Assembly: GCA_963745665.1 (NCBI GenBank)
Contig: CAVUYE010000002.1
Span: 1,736,001 to 1,800,000 of the forward strand
Source of the DNA: Bog-473 sp963745665
GTDB lineage: Bacteria; Actinomycetota; Acidimicrobiia; Acidimicrobiales; RAAP-2
Length of the DNA stretch: 64,000 nt
Direction of reading: 5' to 3'
Positions within the stretch are counted from its first letter, which is position 1; every line of letters starts with the position of its first letter. The notes beneath the pieces were generated by a model, which was not told the DNA's origin, ran no database searches, and worked only from the letters and a program-made list of their open reading frames with translations. This document shows positions 24,788 to 38,208 of the stretch, piece by piece. A program made the position numbers and the translations under genes.

Positions 24788-26102
24788 GCCCACGCTCGTC
24801 GTCCGCGGCGGCACGGTCGTCGGGCCTGCCGGACTGGCTCGTGGCGACGTCGCCGTCGCGGGGCACGACATCGTCGCCGTAGCCGAGTCGATCGACGTGC
24901 CGCGCGGCGCGCGGGTGCTCGACGCTGGCGGCTGCCTGGTCGGCCCCGGTCTGGTCGACCTGCACACGCACCTGCGCCAGCCCGGCCGCGAGGAGGCTGA
25001 GACGATAGAGACCGGCGCCCGGGCCGCCGCACTCGGTGGCTTCACGGCCATCGTCGCCATGCCCAACACGGAGCCGGCCATTGACACGGCCGGCGTGGCG
25101 GCCGAGGTGCTGGCCCTCGGAGCCGGCTGCACCTCCGAGGTGGCGGTGGCCGGTGCCATCACCGTCGGGCGGGCGGGCCACGCCCTGGCCCCGTTGGGTG
25201 AGCTGGCGGCACTGGGTGTCACGCTCTTCACGGACGACGGCGCCGGCGTGCAGGACGGCGCGCTCATGCGGCGCGCGCTCGACTACGCCAAGGGTCTCGG
25301 CGTCACTCTCGCGCAGCACTGCGAGGACAGCTGTCTGGCGGCCGGCGGCGCCATGCATGAGGGGTGCTGGTCGAGCCTTCTCGGCCTCCCCGGCATGCCC
25401 GCCGCTGCCGAAGAGGCCATGGTCGCCCGCGACATCGCGCTGGTGCGTCTGACTGGTGCCCCGGTGCACTTCCTCCACCTGTCAACGGGCGGCTCGGTCG
25501 ACCTGGTGCGCCGGGCCAAGGAGGAGGGCCTCCCGGTCACCGCCGAGGCGGCGCCGCACCACATGCTCCTCACGCACGCCCTCGTGGCGGGCTACGACCC
25601 GGTCTTCAAGGTGAACCCGCCGCTGCGCACGGACGAGGACGTGGCCGCCGTGGTCGCCGGGCTGTGCGACGGCACCATCGATGCGGTGGCCACCGACCAC
25701 GCCCCACACGCGCCGGAGGCGAAGGACGTCCCCTTCGACCAGGCCCCCCCGGGCATGCTGGGGCTGCAGACGGCGCTGCCGATTGCCTGGGAGGTCCTCG
25801 CGCCGCACCTGGGCCCCGAGCGCATCTTCGCCCTGCTCAGCGCGCAGCCCGCCGTCATCGCCAAGCTGACGGCGACCGACCCGCGCCCCGCGGGCCACAG
25901 TGCGCAGGGCGGACCGGTCGAGGCGGGGGCCACGGCCAACCTGTGCATCTTCGATCCCGCCGCCACCACGGTGGTCGACCCGGCGCGCCTGGCCAGTCGC
26001 AGCCGCAACACGCCCTATGCCGGCCGTGCCTTCTCCGGCGCCGTCCGGCACACGGTGCTGCGCGGTGAAGCGGTCGTCATCGACGCCACGGCGCAGCGGT
26101 GA
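24780..26102 (+). CDS. pyrC: Dihydroorotase PyrC
   Basis: Zinc amidohydrolase converting carbamoyl-aspartate to dihydroorotate. 440 residues with metal ligands in DLHTHLRQPGREEAETIETG, FTDDGAGVQDG, LAQHCEDSCLA, HFLHLSTGGSV and AVATDHAPHA, as in class I (AllB-like) dihydroorotases. The TTG start at 24780 overlaps the pyrB end by 8 nt; no better in-frame start is near. It overlaps carA by 4 nt. Confidence 0.95.
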   Translation: MPEPTLVVRGGTVVGPAGLARGDVAVAGHDIVAVAESIDVPRGARVLDAGGCLVGPGLVDLHTHLRQPGREEAETIETGARAAALGGFTAIVAMPNTEPAIDTAGVAAEVLALGAGCTSEVAVAGAITVGRAGHALAPLGELAALGVTLFTDDGAGVQDGALMRRALDYAKGLGVTLAQHCEDSCLAAGGAMHEGCWSSLLGLPGMPAAAEEAMVARDIALVRLTGAPVHFLHLSTGGSVDLVRRAKEEGLPVTAEAAPHHMLLTHALVAGYDPVFKVNPPLRTDEDVAAVVAGLCDGTIDAVATDHAPHAPEAKDVPFDQAPPGMLGLQTALPIAWEVLAPHLGPERIFALLSAQPAVIAKLTATDPRPAGHSAQGGPVEAGATANLCIFDPAATTVVDPARLASRSRNTPYAGRAFSGAVRHTVLRGEAVVIDATAQR

Positions 26103-27277
26103 GCGCAGGGTTGACCGGCGACGGCGACGGCGACGGCGAAGGCGGCGGCGACAGGCCGCCGGCGTTGTTGGTGACCGCCGACGGCCTGGTGTTCACCGGC
26201 GAGGCGGCCGGCGCGCCGGTGCCAGTGGCGACCGGCGAGCTGGTGTTCAACACCGCCATGAGTGGGTACCAGGAGGTGATCACGGACCCGTCCTACGCGG
26301 GCCAGGTCATCGCGTTCACCAGCACGCACATCGGCAACTACGGCACCAACGCCGCGGACGACGAGGCCGTCGCGCCGCACTGCCGCGGCATCGTGGTCTG
26401 CGATCTGGCCGGCGAGCCGTCGAACTGGCGGGCCACCGAAGGTCTCGAGCCCTTCCTGCGCCGGCACGGCATCCCGGCGCTCACCGGCGTCGACACCCGG
26501 CGCCTGGCCCGCCACGTCCGCCAGGCCGGGGCGATCCCCTGCGCGTTCGGTTCGGCGCCCGAGCGCGAGCTCCGTACCGCCGCCGCGGCGGCCGTCGGCA
26601 CCGACGGGATGGACCTGGTCACGGGGGTCACGACAAGCGCGGTCAGCATCCATGAGGGGACAGGCGCGGGAGAGGGGAGTGGCCTGCGCATCGTGGCCTA
26701 CGACTTCGGCGTCAAGACCACCATGGTGCAGCTGCTCACCACGCTCGGCACCGTCACCGTGGTGCCGGCCGGCACCGGGGCGGACGACGTGCTGGCGCTC
26801 GAGCCGGACGGCGTGTTCCTGTCCAACGGGCCGGGCGACCCGGCCGCCCTGCCGGGCCCCACCGCCGCCGTGGCCGACCTGGTCGGGCGCGTGCCGGTCT
26901 TCGGCATCTGCCTCGGCCATCAGATCCTGGCCACCGCGCTGGGCGGGTCGACCTACAAGCTGCCCTTCGGGCACCACGGTGCCAACCATCCCGTGCAACG
27001 CCTCGAGACCGGGGTCGTGGAGATCACGAGCCAGAACCACAACTACGCCGTGGCCGCCGGATCCATCCCCGACGCGGAGACGACCCACGTCAACCTCAAC
27101 GACGGCGTGATCGAGGGGTTCCGCTCCCTCAGGGCGCCGGCCTTCTCCGTGCAGTACCACCCCGAGGCCGCGCCGGGGCCCCACGATGCCGCGCTACCTG
27201 TTCGGCGCGTTCCGCGAGCTCATGCTGGCCCACCCCACCCGTGCCGCCGGCGCCGGCGCCGGGACCGGGGCGCGCTG

Positions 27278-27278
<1 letters not shown>
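26099..27278 (+). CDS. carA: Carbamoyl-phosphate synthase small subunit CarA (frame broken at about 27189)
   Basis: Glutaminase subunit that feeds ammonia to CarB. Family blocks: FNTAMSGYQEVITDPSYAGQ, the GFGVKTTMVQLL-like block (YDFGVKTTMVQLL), NGPGDPAALP, nucleophile Cys in GICLGHQILA, and SVQYHPEAAPGPHDA. After this the written frame degenerates, while the +1 frame continues ARYLFGAFRELMLAHPTRA and stops with TGA at 27276-27278. One surplus C at 27189-27190 accounts for it. Without that correction the frame runs in phase into carB. The N-terminus carries a short Asp/Gly repeat (GDGDGDGEGGGD) that is unusual. Confidence 0.9.
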
Positions 27279-30591
<3,313 letters not shown>

Positions 30592-30595
<4 letters not shown>

Positions 30596-31611
30596 GCGCC
30601 GCTCCCGACGGGCGCCCGGCCGCCACGCTCGCCACGAGCGTCGGGAGCGTGGCCCTCGCCAACCCGGTGCTGACGGCCTCGGGCACGTCGGGACACGGCA
30701 CCGAGCTGTCCGAGTACGGCGACCTGGGCCAGCTGGGCGCGGTCGTGGTCAAGTCGCTGTCGGTCGAGCCGTGGGCGGGCAACCCCGCCCCGCGGGTGCA
30801 CGAGGTCGGGTCCGGCATGCTCAACAGCGTGGGCCTGCAGGGCCCGGGACTGGCGGCGTGGGTGGACGACGATCTCCCTGCGTTGCACGCAAGCGGCGCG
30901 CGCGTCGTGGTGAGCATCTGGGGCCGCTCGGTGGCGGACTACGCCAAGGCGGCCGAGCTCGTCGCCGCGGCCGCGTCGTCCGGGGCCGGCTCGTGCATTG
31001 CGGCGCTCGAGGTCAACGTCAGCTGTCCCAACGTGGAGGACCGCTCGCGCATGTTCGCCCACTCGGCCGACGCGACGTGCCGTGTCCTCGCGGCCACCGC
31101 CTGCGGTGTGCCGCGCTGGGCCAAGCTCAGCCCGAACGTGCCGGACCTGGTGGAGATCGCCGCCGGGGCCGTGGCGGGCGGCGCCGACGGATTGACCCTT
31201 GTGAACACACTGCTGGGTCTCGCCGTCGACATCGAGTCGGGCCGACCGGTCCTGGGCGCAGGCGGCGGCGGGCTGTCCGGCGGCGCCGTGCACCCGGTGG
31301 CCGTGCGCGCCGTGTGGGAATGCCGGTCGGCCTTCCCCGAGCTGCCCATTGTCGGTGTGGGCGGTGTGTTCTCGGGCCGCGACGCCGTGGAGCTGCTCGT
31401 GGCCGGGGCCGATGCAGTTGCGGTCGGCACCGCAACTTTCCGGGACCCCCGGGCGCCCTGGAAGGTGCTCCGCCAATTGGCGCGCTGGTGCGAGGCGCAC
31501 GGCACGACGGTGGGCGACATCCGCCAGCGGGCGCGGCAGCGCGTCAGCAGTGACGCCGACACCACCGGCACGGTCGTTCCATCGCTACACGAAGGAGGAC
31601 GTAATGGCTGA
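30592..31611 (+). CDS. pyrD: Dihydroorotate dehydrogenase PyrD, class 1B type
   Basis: FMN enzyme oxidising dihydroorotate to orotate. 339 residues from ATG 30592, overlapping the carB stop. The class 1 signature is clear: NPVLTASGTSGHG, the catalytic-Cys motif EVNVSCPNVEDR, AKLSPNVPDLVEIA, TLVNTLLGLAVDIESG and GVGGVFSGRDAVELLVAGA. The spacing and NTLLG...GGLSG text match class 1B, which normally pairs with the electron-transfer subunit PyrK; no pyrK lies in the operon. Confidence 0.93.
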
Positions 31612-32443
31612 CAGTTTCGGGGACAGGGTGGCCGCGGCCGTCGCGAGGACGGGTCCGCTGTGCGCGGGGATCGACCCCTCGGCCGCACTGCTCGCGGCGT
31701 GGGGGATGTCCGACGACGCCACCGGACTGCGCGCGTTCTGTGCCGCCTGCGTCGAGGGGTTCGCCGGTGCGGTGAGCGTGGTCAAGCCACAGGTCGCCTT
31801 CTTCGAGCGGCACGGCTCCGCCGGCATGGCCGAACTGGAGCGGCTCATCGCCGAGGCGACGGCAGCCGGGCTCCTCGTCATCGCCGATGCCAAGCGGGGC
31901 GACATCGACTCGACCGCGGCGGCCTACGCCGACGCGTGGCTCGCCGACGGCAGCCCGCTGGCCGTGGATGCGGTGACCGCCCACCCGTATCTCGGCCTCG
32001 GCTCACTGGCGCCGCTCGTCCGCCTCGGCGCCGCCAACGGGAAGGGCGTCCTGGTGGTGGCCCGGAGCTCCAATCCCGAGGGCCGGGCGCTCCAGCAGGC
32101 CGTCACCGCCGGCGGCCCGGGCGTCGAGGACATGCTCCTGCGCGAGATCGCCGGGCTGAACGCCTCCCCTGAGATCCCCGAGGGAACGGTGGGCGCTGTC
32201 ATCGGGGCCACGCTGGAACGGTCGACCTTCGAGTTATCCCAGCTCGGAGGGGTTATTTTGGCTCCCGGCCTGGGCGCCCAGGGCGCTGGCCCGGCCGACG
32301 TGGCGGCCCGCTTCGCCGGTTGCCGGCCCGGGACGGTGCTGCCGAGCAGCTCCCGCGGGCTCCTCGACGCCGGGCCTGATGCCGCCGACTTGCGCCAGAC
32401 CGCACGCTCGCTGAACCGCGCGTTGGCGGCCGCGATGGGCTGA
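31604..32443 (+). CDS. pyrF: Orotidine 5'-phosphate decarboxylase PyrF
   Basis: Last step to UMP. 279 residues from ATG 31604 with GAAGGAGG 5 nt upstream. The catalytic motif is ADAKRGDIDSTAAAYADAWL; GIDPSAALLAAWG and VVARSSNPEGRALQ mark the longer type 2 OMPDC form found in Actinobacteria. It ends the pyr operon, 48 nt before mihF. Confidence 0.95.
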   Translation: MADSFGDRVAAAVARTGPLCAGIDPSAALLAAWGMSDDATGLRAFCAACVEGFAGAVSVVKPQVAFFERHGSAGMAELERLIAEATAAGLLVIADAKRGDIDSTAAAYADAWLADGSPLAVDAVTAHPYLGLGSLAPLVRLGAANGKGVLVVARSSNPEGRALQQAVTAGGPGVEDMLLREIAGLNASPEIPEGTVGAVIGATLERSTFELSQLGGVILAPGLGAQGAGPADVAARFAGCRPGTVLPSSSRGLLDAGPDAADLRQTARSLNRALAAAMG

Positions 32444-32479
32444 AGAGGGGAAATAGGTGAACGGCCCTGGCCGAGGCGC

Positions 32480-32485
32480 TATGGT
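32480..32485 (+). promoter_or_regulatory. Predicted -10 box (TATGGT) of mihF
   Basis: TATGGT ends 7 nt before ATG 32492, so mihF-gmk-rpoZ-coaBC-metK could start from a leaderless transcript in addition to pyr readthrough. Confidence 0.45.
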
Positions 32486-32491
32486 CTCGCC

Positions 32492-32809
32492 ATGCCGCAA
32501 CCTCCCGCACTCACTCCAGAGCAGCGCGCAGCTGCACTCGAAAAGGCTGCCCGGGTTCGCCGTGAGCGGGCCGAGGTCAAAGACAAGCTCAAGATGGGCA
32601 ACCTGTCGTTGGCAGACCTCCTCCAAGAGGCGGACTCCAACGAGACCATCGGGAAGATGAAGGTGGTGTCGGTCCTCGAATCCCTGCCCGGTCTGGGCAA
32701 GGTCAAGGCGCGCCGCCTCATGGAGACCGTCGGCATCAGCGACAGCCGGAGGCTCCAGGGTCTCGGTGCCAAGCAGCGTGAATCGCTGCTCAAAGAGACT
32801 GCGCGCTGA
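32492..32809 (+). CDS. mihF: Integration host factor, actinobacterial type
   Basis: Small nucleoid protein unrelated in fold to enterobacterial IHF. 105 residues: a basic N-terminal helix (LTPEQRAAALEKAARVRRERAEVKDKL) and a helix-two-turn-helix DNA-binding part (VVSVLESLPGLGKVKARRLMETVGI). The gene is a marker of Actinobacteria and, as here, lies between pyrF and gmk. Confidence 0.95.
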   Translation: MPQPPALTPEQRAAALEKAARVRRERAEVKDKLKMGNLSLADLLQEADSNETIGKMKVVSVLESLPGLGKVKARRLMETVGISDSRRLQGLGAKQRESLLKETAR

Positions 32810-33398
32810 ACCCAAGATCACTGCGCCGCACATCTTCGTGCTCATCGGTCCTGGTGGGGCCGGCAAGGGCACGGTTGCCGCAGCGCTGATCGCGCAGGAT
32901 CCGAATCTCTGGCTCAGCCGGAGTTGGACCACGAGGAAGCCCCGGCCGGGCGAGCGCGAGCGCGGCGCCTACGTCTTCGTCGACCGGCCGACCTTCGAGG
33001 ATGCCGTGGCCCAGGGCGGCTTCTACGAATGGGCCGAGTTCCTCGACTACCTCATGGGCACGCCCATTCCCGACCCACCGCCGGGCGCCGATGTCCTCCT
33101 CGAGATCGACGTGCAGGGGGCCGAGCAGGTCGTGGCCCAGCGCCCCGATGCCACGGTCATTCTGCTGCTGCCCCCGTCGCCCGCGGTCCAGGCCGAGCGG
33201 CTGCGGGCCCGGGGGGACGACGCCGAGCACATCCGGCGCCGGGTGGAACTGGGTCGCCGCGAGGTGGAGCGTGGGGCCAAAATTGCAGCTCACACCGTCA
33301 TCAACGACGACCTTGGTCAGGCCCTGGCCGAGCTGACCGCTATAGTTGATCGGACTCGAACGGCTGCCCCCTGCGCCGCGAAACCGGAGGAATCCTGA
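32778..33398 (+). CDS. gmk: Guanylate kinase
   Basis: Phosphorylates GMP to GDP. P-loop GPGGAGKGTVAAAL near residue 20, then LSRSWTTRKPRPGERERGAY (GMP site), GGFYEWAEFLD and EIDVQGAEQV. The start is uncertain: the frame is open into mihF, with GTG 32778 or 32766 available; both overlap the mihF end. About 206 residues. It ends one base into the rpoZ ATG. Confidence 0.93.
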   Translation: MNRCSKRLRAEPKITAPHIFVLIGPGGAGKGTVAAALIAQDPNLWLSRSWTTRKPRPGERERGAYVFVDRPTFEDAVAQGGFYEWAEFLDYLMGTPIPDPPPGADVLLEIDVQGAEQVVAQRPDATVILLLPPSPAVQAERLRARGDDAEHIRRRVELGRREVERGAKIAAHTVINDDLGQALAELTAIVDRTRTAAPCAAKPEES

Positions 33399-33778
33399 TG
33401 GCCCAAGGCCGCCACACGCTCATGGACCCACCCATTGAAGAGCTGCTCGACAAGGTGGACTCCAAGTTCACCCTGGTCGCGCTGGGTTCGGCCCGCGCCC
33501 GCCAGGTGAACTCCTACTACAACAGCCTCGGCGAGGGCCTCGGCAAGGTGGTGCCGCCCCAGGTGGCCTCGGTGTCGGGCAAGCCAGTGTCCATCGCGTT
33601 CGAGGAGATCGCCGCCGGCAAGGCCACGTTCACCCGCCCGGACCCCGAGGAAGAGGCCGCGCTGGCCGCCGCCATCGCGGATGCGGCCGAGGCCGGCCTG
33701 CTCGCCGAGGCCGGGTCCGAGGGCACCGAGGTGATCGAGGTACTCGACGTCGGGGGCGACGACCCGGCTGCGAGCTAG
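33398..33778 (+). CDS. rpoZ: RNA polymerase omega subunit
   Basis: Assembly subunit of RNA polymerase. 126 residues; MDPPIEELLDKVDSKFTLVALGSARARQVNSYY is the core omega motif, with KPVSIAFEEIAAGK after it and an acidic Ala-rich tail typical of actinobacterial omega. It sits between gmk and coaBC as usual. Confidence 0.94.
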   Translation: MAQGRHTLMDPPIEELLDKVDSKFTLVALGSARARQVNSYYNSLGEGLGKVVPPQVASVSGKPVSIAFEEIAAGKATFTRPDPEEEAALAAAIADAAEAGLLAEAGSEGTEVIEVLDVGGDDPAAS

Positions 33779-33810
33779 GCGCCCGGCACAAGGTCCGCCG
33801 AACAGCGCCC

Positions 33811-35082
33811 ATGGACAGAGACCGCGGAACCGAGGACGCGCCGGTGCTCCCTGAACGTGCCCACTCCGCTCCACGCGTCGTCCTCGGTGTGTGCGGTGGC
33901 ATCGCCGCCTACAAGGCGGTCGAGGTCTGCCGGCAGCTGGTCGACGCCGGCGTGCACGTCACGCCCATCCTGACCGACGAGGCCACGCGGTTCGTCGGCG
34001 CGGTGACCTTCTCGGCGCTCGCCTCCGAGCCCGTGCAGCGGTCCCTGTGGGACGAGGCCTCGCCGATTCCCCACACCAGGCTCGGCCAGCAGGCCGACCT
34101 GGTGCTGATCGTGCCGGCCACGGCGCATACCCTCGCCCGCTACGCGGCCGGGCTCTCCGATGATCTCCTCTGCGCCACGCTGCTGGCCACCCGGGCGCCC
34201 GTCGTCGTCTGTCCCGCCATGCACACAGAGATGTGGGAGCACGCCTCGGTGCGGGAGAACCTCGCCACCCTGGAGCGGCGCGGCGTCGAGATCGTCCCGC
34301 CCGAGAGCGGACGGCTGGCCGGCGGCGACTCGGGGGAGGGCCGGCTCGCCGACCCCGGCGTGATCGTGGCGCGCGTCCTCGAGCTCCTCGGTCGGTCGGC
34401 TCGTCTCGATCTCCATGGGACACGGGTGGTGGTGAGCGCCGGTGGCACGCGCGAGCCGCTCGATCCCGTGCGCTTCATCACGAACCGGTCGTCGGGCAAG
34501 CAAGGCCACGCGATCGCCATCGCCGCGGCGCGCCGCGGTGCGGCGGTCACGCTCGTCACGTCCTCACCGCTCCCGCTCCCACCCGACGTCTCTGCCGCGG
34601 TGACGCGGATCGATGTGGAGACGGCGGCGGACATGGAGCACGCGGTCGGTGCCGCCGCCGAGGGCGCGGAGGTCGTCGTGATGGCGGCCGCCGTCGCTGA
34701 CTTCCGCCCGAAGCAACCGGCCGGGACGAAGCTCTCCAAGGAGGAGGGGCTCCCCGACCTGGTCCTCGAGCCGACCCCCGACATCCTGGCCGGGCTGGCG
34801 GCCCGACGTCGCCCGGGACAAGTGCTGGTCGGCTTCGCGGCGGAGACGCACGACGTGTTGGCGCGGGGACGCGCCAAACTCGCCCGCAAGAGCGTCGACA
34901 TCCTCGTCGTGAACGACGTGAGCGCGCCAGGTACGGGTTTTGACCACGACACCAACGCGGTCGTGATCCTCGAGCCGGACGGAACCATGCTGGAAATCCC
35001 ACTGACCTCCAAAGATGCAGTGGCAAATGCCGTATTGGATAGGGTGATCGCCCACCACAACGAGAAGCGGAGTACCACGTGA
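33811..35082 (+). CDS. coaBC: Phosphopantothenoylcysteine synthetase/decarboxylase CoaBC
   Basis: Bifunctional coenzyme A enzyme. The N-terminal flavoprotein decarboxylase (GVCGGIAAYKAVEVCRQL, VIVPATA-type block ADLVLIVPATAHTLARYAAG, PAMHTEMW) is joined to a C-terminal synthetase domain (SAGGTREPLDPVRFITNRSSGKQG, GFAAETHD, VNDVSAPGTGFDHDTNAV). 423 residues. It overlaps metK by 4 nt. Confidence 0.95.
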   Translation: MDRDRGTEDAPVLPERAHSAPRVVLGVCGGIAAYKAVEVCRQLVDAGVHVTPILTDEATRFVGAVTFSALASEPVQRSLWDEASPIPHTRLGQQADLVLIVPATAHTLARYAAGLSDDLLCATLLATRAPVVVCPAMHTEMWEHASVRENLATLERRGVEIVPPESGRLAGGDSGEGRLADPGVIVARVLELLGRSARLDLHGTRVVVSAGGTREPLDPVRFITNRSSGKQGHAIAIAAARRGAAVTLVTSSPLPLPPDVSAAVTRIDVETAADMEHAVGAAAEGAEVVVMAAAVADFRPKQPAGTKLSKEEGLPDLVLEPTPDILAGLAARRRPGQVLVGFAAETHDVLARGRAKLARKSVDILVVNDVSAPGTGFDHDTNAVVILEPDGTMLEIPLTSKDAVANAVLDRVIAHHNEKRSTT

Positions 35083-36269
35083 GAACCACCTTTACTTCGG
35101 AATCGGTGACCGAGGGCCACCCCGACAAAATGGCCGACCAGATTTCCGACGCCGTCCTCGACGCCATGCTCGAAGGCGACCCCTCCAGCCGGGTGGCCTG
35201 CGAGACGTTGCTGACCACCGGCCTCGTGGTGGTGGCCGGTGAGGTCACGACGTCCACCTACGTCGACATCCCTTCCATCGTGCGCGACACGGTGTGCGAG
35301 ATCGGCTACGACAACGACAGCTACGGCTTCAACGGCAAGACATGTGGTGTGCTGGTGTCGTTGGACGCGCAGTCGCCCGATATCGCGCAAGGGGTGGACG
35401 CCGCCTTCGAGCTGCGCACCGGGAAGGGCGGCGAGGACGTCCTCAATGCGCAGGGCGCCGGAGACCAGGGGATGATGTTCGGCTACGCCTGCGACGAGAC
35501 GCCAGACCTGATGCCGCTCCCGATCTGGTTGGCCCACCGCCTCTCCGAGCGACTGTCACAGGTGCGGCGCGCCGCCACGGTTCCGTACCTGCGCCCCGAC
35601 GGCAAGACCCAGGTCTCGGTCGTCTACGAGGACGGCCGCCCGGTCCGGATCGACACCGTGTTGATCTCGACCCAGCACGCCGGCGGCATCGATCTGGAGG
35701 AGCAGCTGCGACCCGACCTGACCGAGCAGGTGATCACCCCGCTGCTGCCCACCGACATGGACGTGGAGGACCTGCGCATCTTCGTCAATCCGACCGGCAT
35801 CTTCGAGCTCGGCGGTCCCCACGCCGACACCGGGCTGACGGGGCGCAAGATCATCGTCGACACCTACGGCGGGATGGCCCGCCACGGTGGCGGTGCCTTC
35901 TCCGGGAAGGACCCCTCCAAGGTTGACCGCTCGGCCGCGTATGCGGCGCGCTGGGTCGCCAAGCACGTCGTGGCGTCGGGCGCGGCCAACCGTTGCGAGG
36001 TGCAGGTGGCCTACGCCATCGGTGTCGCCCACCCCGTGTCGTTGCTCGTCGAGACCTTCGGCACCGAGACGGTTGACCCCGAGAAGATCGCCGACGCGGT
36101 GCGCGAGCTCTTCGACCTGCGGCCTGCGGCCATCGGGCGCGACCTCGACCTGCGGCGTCCGATCTACAAGAAGACGGCGGCCTACGGTCACTTCGGTCGC
36201 TCGGAGAAGGAGTTCACGTGGGAGGCCACCCCGCGGGTGGACGACCTGCGGACCGCCTTGGGGCTCTGA
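35079..36269 (+). CDS. metK: S-adenosylmethionine synthetase MetK
   Basis: Makes SAM from methionine and ATP. 396 residues: TSESVTEGHPDKMADQISD (ATP and metal site), GAGDQGMMFGYACDETP (hexapeptide GAGDQG), IDTVLISTQHAG, GGGAFSGKDPSKVDRSAAY (P-loop-like GGGAFSGKD). It starts with GTG overlapping coaBC. No SAM riboswitch is visible; it is internal to the operon. Confidence 0.97.
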   Translation: MRTTFTSESVTEGHPDKMADQISDAVLDAMLEGDPSSRVACETLLTTGLVVVAGEVTTSTYVDIPSIVRDTVCEIGYDNDSYGFNGKTCGVLVSLDAQSPDIAQGVDAAFELRTGKGGEDVLNAQGAGDQGMMFGYACDETPDLMPLPIWLAHRLSERLSQVRRAATVPYLRPDGKTQVSVVYEDGRPVRIDTVLISTQHAGGIDLEEQLRPDLTEQVITPLLPTDMDVEDLRIFVNPTGIFELGGPHADTGLTGRKIIVDTYGGMARHGGGAFSGKDPSKVDRSAAYAARWVAKHVVASGAANRCEVQVAYAIGVAHPVSLLVETFGTETVDPEKIADAVRELFDLRPAAIGRDLDLRRPIYKKTAAYGHFGRSEKEFTWEATPRVDDLRTALGL

Positions 36270-36319
36270 GCGGGCGGGCGCTCCCCTGAGGGGAGCCGTC
36301 GTCGGGTGGCGATGAGCGC

Positions 36320-38177
36320 ATGAGGCAGGACGGTGGTGCCGCCGACCCGGTGCGCGTCGTACGCGTGCGCACCGAGGTGGCCGCCGTGGCCAAGACGTTC
36401 GATTACGCCGTGCCGTCGGCCTGGAGCGAGGACGTGCACATCGGCACGCGGGTGCGGGCGCCGTTCCACGGGCGGACGGTGCGGGGCTGGGTGGTCGACG
36501 AGGACGTGGGAACGCCGGCCGGCGTCGACGTCCTCCCCCTCAAGTCGTGGCTGGGGTGGGGTCCGCCGCCGGCCCTGGTCCAGATGGCGGAGTGGGCGGC
36601 CTGGCGTTGGGCCGGGCCGGCCTCGTTCTTCCTCCGCATCGCCTCCCCGGCGGCCATCGTGCGCACGCTGTCCGTGCCGCCGGCGCAGATGCTCGCCGCT
36701 GTACCTTCCAGACGCGATGGACTCGACCTTGCGCAGCCCGGCGTCACGGTCGTGCGCGAGCCGCCGCTCACCGACCCGATCGATCTCGTGCTCGCTGTGG
36801 TGGGCGATCCCGCGGTGCGCGCCCGCCAGGGGAGCGTGCTGGTGCTCGTCCCGTCCTCGGGTTGGGCGGAACGCCTGACGGCACGGCTGGAGCGCCGCGG
36901 GTGCCCGGCCGGCAGCACGTGGGAGCAGGCCCGCGCCGGCTGGCCGGTCGTGGTGGGCAGCCGGGCCGGCGCCTGGGCCCCGCTGCCCCGGTTGGCGGCC
37001 ACGGTCGTCCTCGATGCGCACGACGCGGCCTACCGGGAGGAGAGCGCGCCGACCTACAGCGCGGTCGACGTCGTCATGGAGCGTGCCCGGCGCGCGGACG
37101 TTCCCTGCATTGTGGCGTCGCCGGTCCCGCCGGTCGCGCTCGCCGCCCGCCCCGGCCTGCGGACGCTGGCGCCGTCACGCCCCTCGGAGCGGGCGGGGTG
37201 GCCCGTTCTGGAGACGGTCGACCGGCGCGGCGCGGATCCGCGCAGCGGCTTGTTCTCCGAGGAGTTCGTCCGCCTGTCCCGTGCGGTCCTCGACGATGCC
37301 GACGCACGCCAGACCGGCCCGCTCGTCTGCGTGTACAACCGCACGGGAGGCGGCCGCCTGCTGGCCTGCCGTCACTGCGGCGAGCTGGCTCGCTGCACCC
37401 GTTGTGGCGCGGCCGTGGGCCGGCCTCGTGGTGAGGAGCTGTTGCGCTGCCCGCGCTGCGACGAGACCCGGCCGGTGGTCTGCGTCGCCTGTGGTCGCTT
37501 GCGCATGAAGACCCTGCGCTCCGGGGTGAGCCGTCTGCGCGAGGAACTGGCGGCGCTGCTCGGTGCCGAGGTGGGAGAGGTGGCCGGTCCGCGGGCGGCC
37601 GGGCCGGAGCCGCCCCTCCCGAGCGCCCCCGTCCTGATCGGGACGGAGGCCGTGCTGCACCGCGTGCGCCGCGCCGCCGCCGTGGCCTTCCTCGACATCG
37701 ATCTCCACCTGTTGGCCCCGCGGCTCTCGGCTACCGAGGAGACCCTGGCGCTGTTCGTCCGGGCCGCTCGCTTGGTCGGCGCCCGCGGCACGGGAGCGCC
37801 TTGGGCCCGCCTGCAGGCGCAGACGCGGGTGCCCGACCACCCGTTGCTGCAGCGCCGTCGCGCTCGGAGACCCGACCGAGGTGTTGGGAGAGGAGCTGGC
37901 GATCCGTCGTACGTCGGCCCTGCCGCCCTTCTCCGCGCTGGCGGTCGCCTCGGGCGCGCTCGCCCCGGCCTATGCCGAGGCGTTGCGCCTGGAGCTCGAG
38001 GTCGCACGGGCCGGCGGGCCCGCCGGAGCCGGCGGCATCCCCTCCCTGTCACCGCTCGGCGACGACCGGTTCCTCCTGCGGGCGGACACCCACGACCCGC
38101 TCTGCGATCTCCTGGCCCGCACACCGCGCCCACCGGGGCGGGGCCTCCGCGTCGAGGTGGACCCGACCTCGCTCTGA
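36320..38177 (+). CDS. priA: Actinobacterial-type primosomal protein N' (PriA-like), frame broken at about 37853
   Basis: Replication-restart protein family. N-terminal DNA-binding domain (VRTEVAAVAKTFDYAVP), a degenerate central region and an eight-Cys zinc module (LACRHCGELARCTRCG, LRCPRCDETRPVVCVACG). No Walker A GKT is seen, and the DEAD-box place reads VVLDAHDAAYRE, so ATP-driven helicase activity is unlikely; this is a known feature of actinobacterial PriA. The C-terminus continues in the +1 frame (GDPTEVLGEELAIRRTSALPPFSAL) to TGA 38177; a surplus base at 37852-37853 explains the break. Confidence 0.88.
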
Positions 38178-38195
38178 CCTTCCAGGGGCCGCCGG

Positions 38196-38201
38196 TAAGA
38201 T
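38196..38201 (+). promoter_or_regulatory. Predicted -10 box (TAAGAT) of def
   Basis: TAAGAT ends 8 nt before ATG 38209 and overlaps the alternative ATG at 38200, which favours the later start and a leaderless def transcript. Confidence 0.4.
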
Positions 38202-38208
38202 GTGTGCC

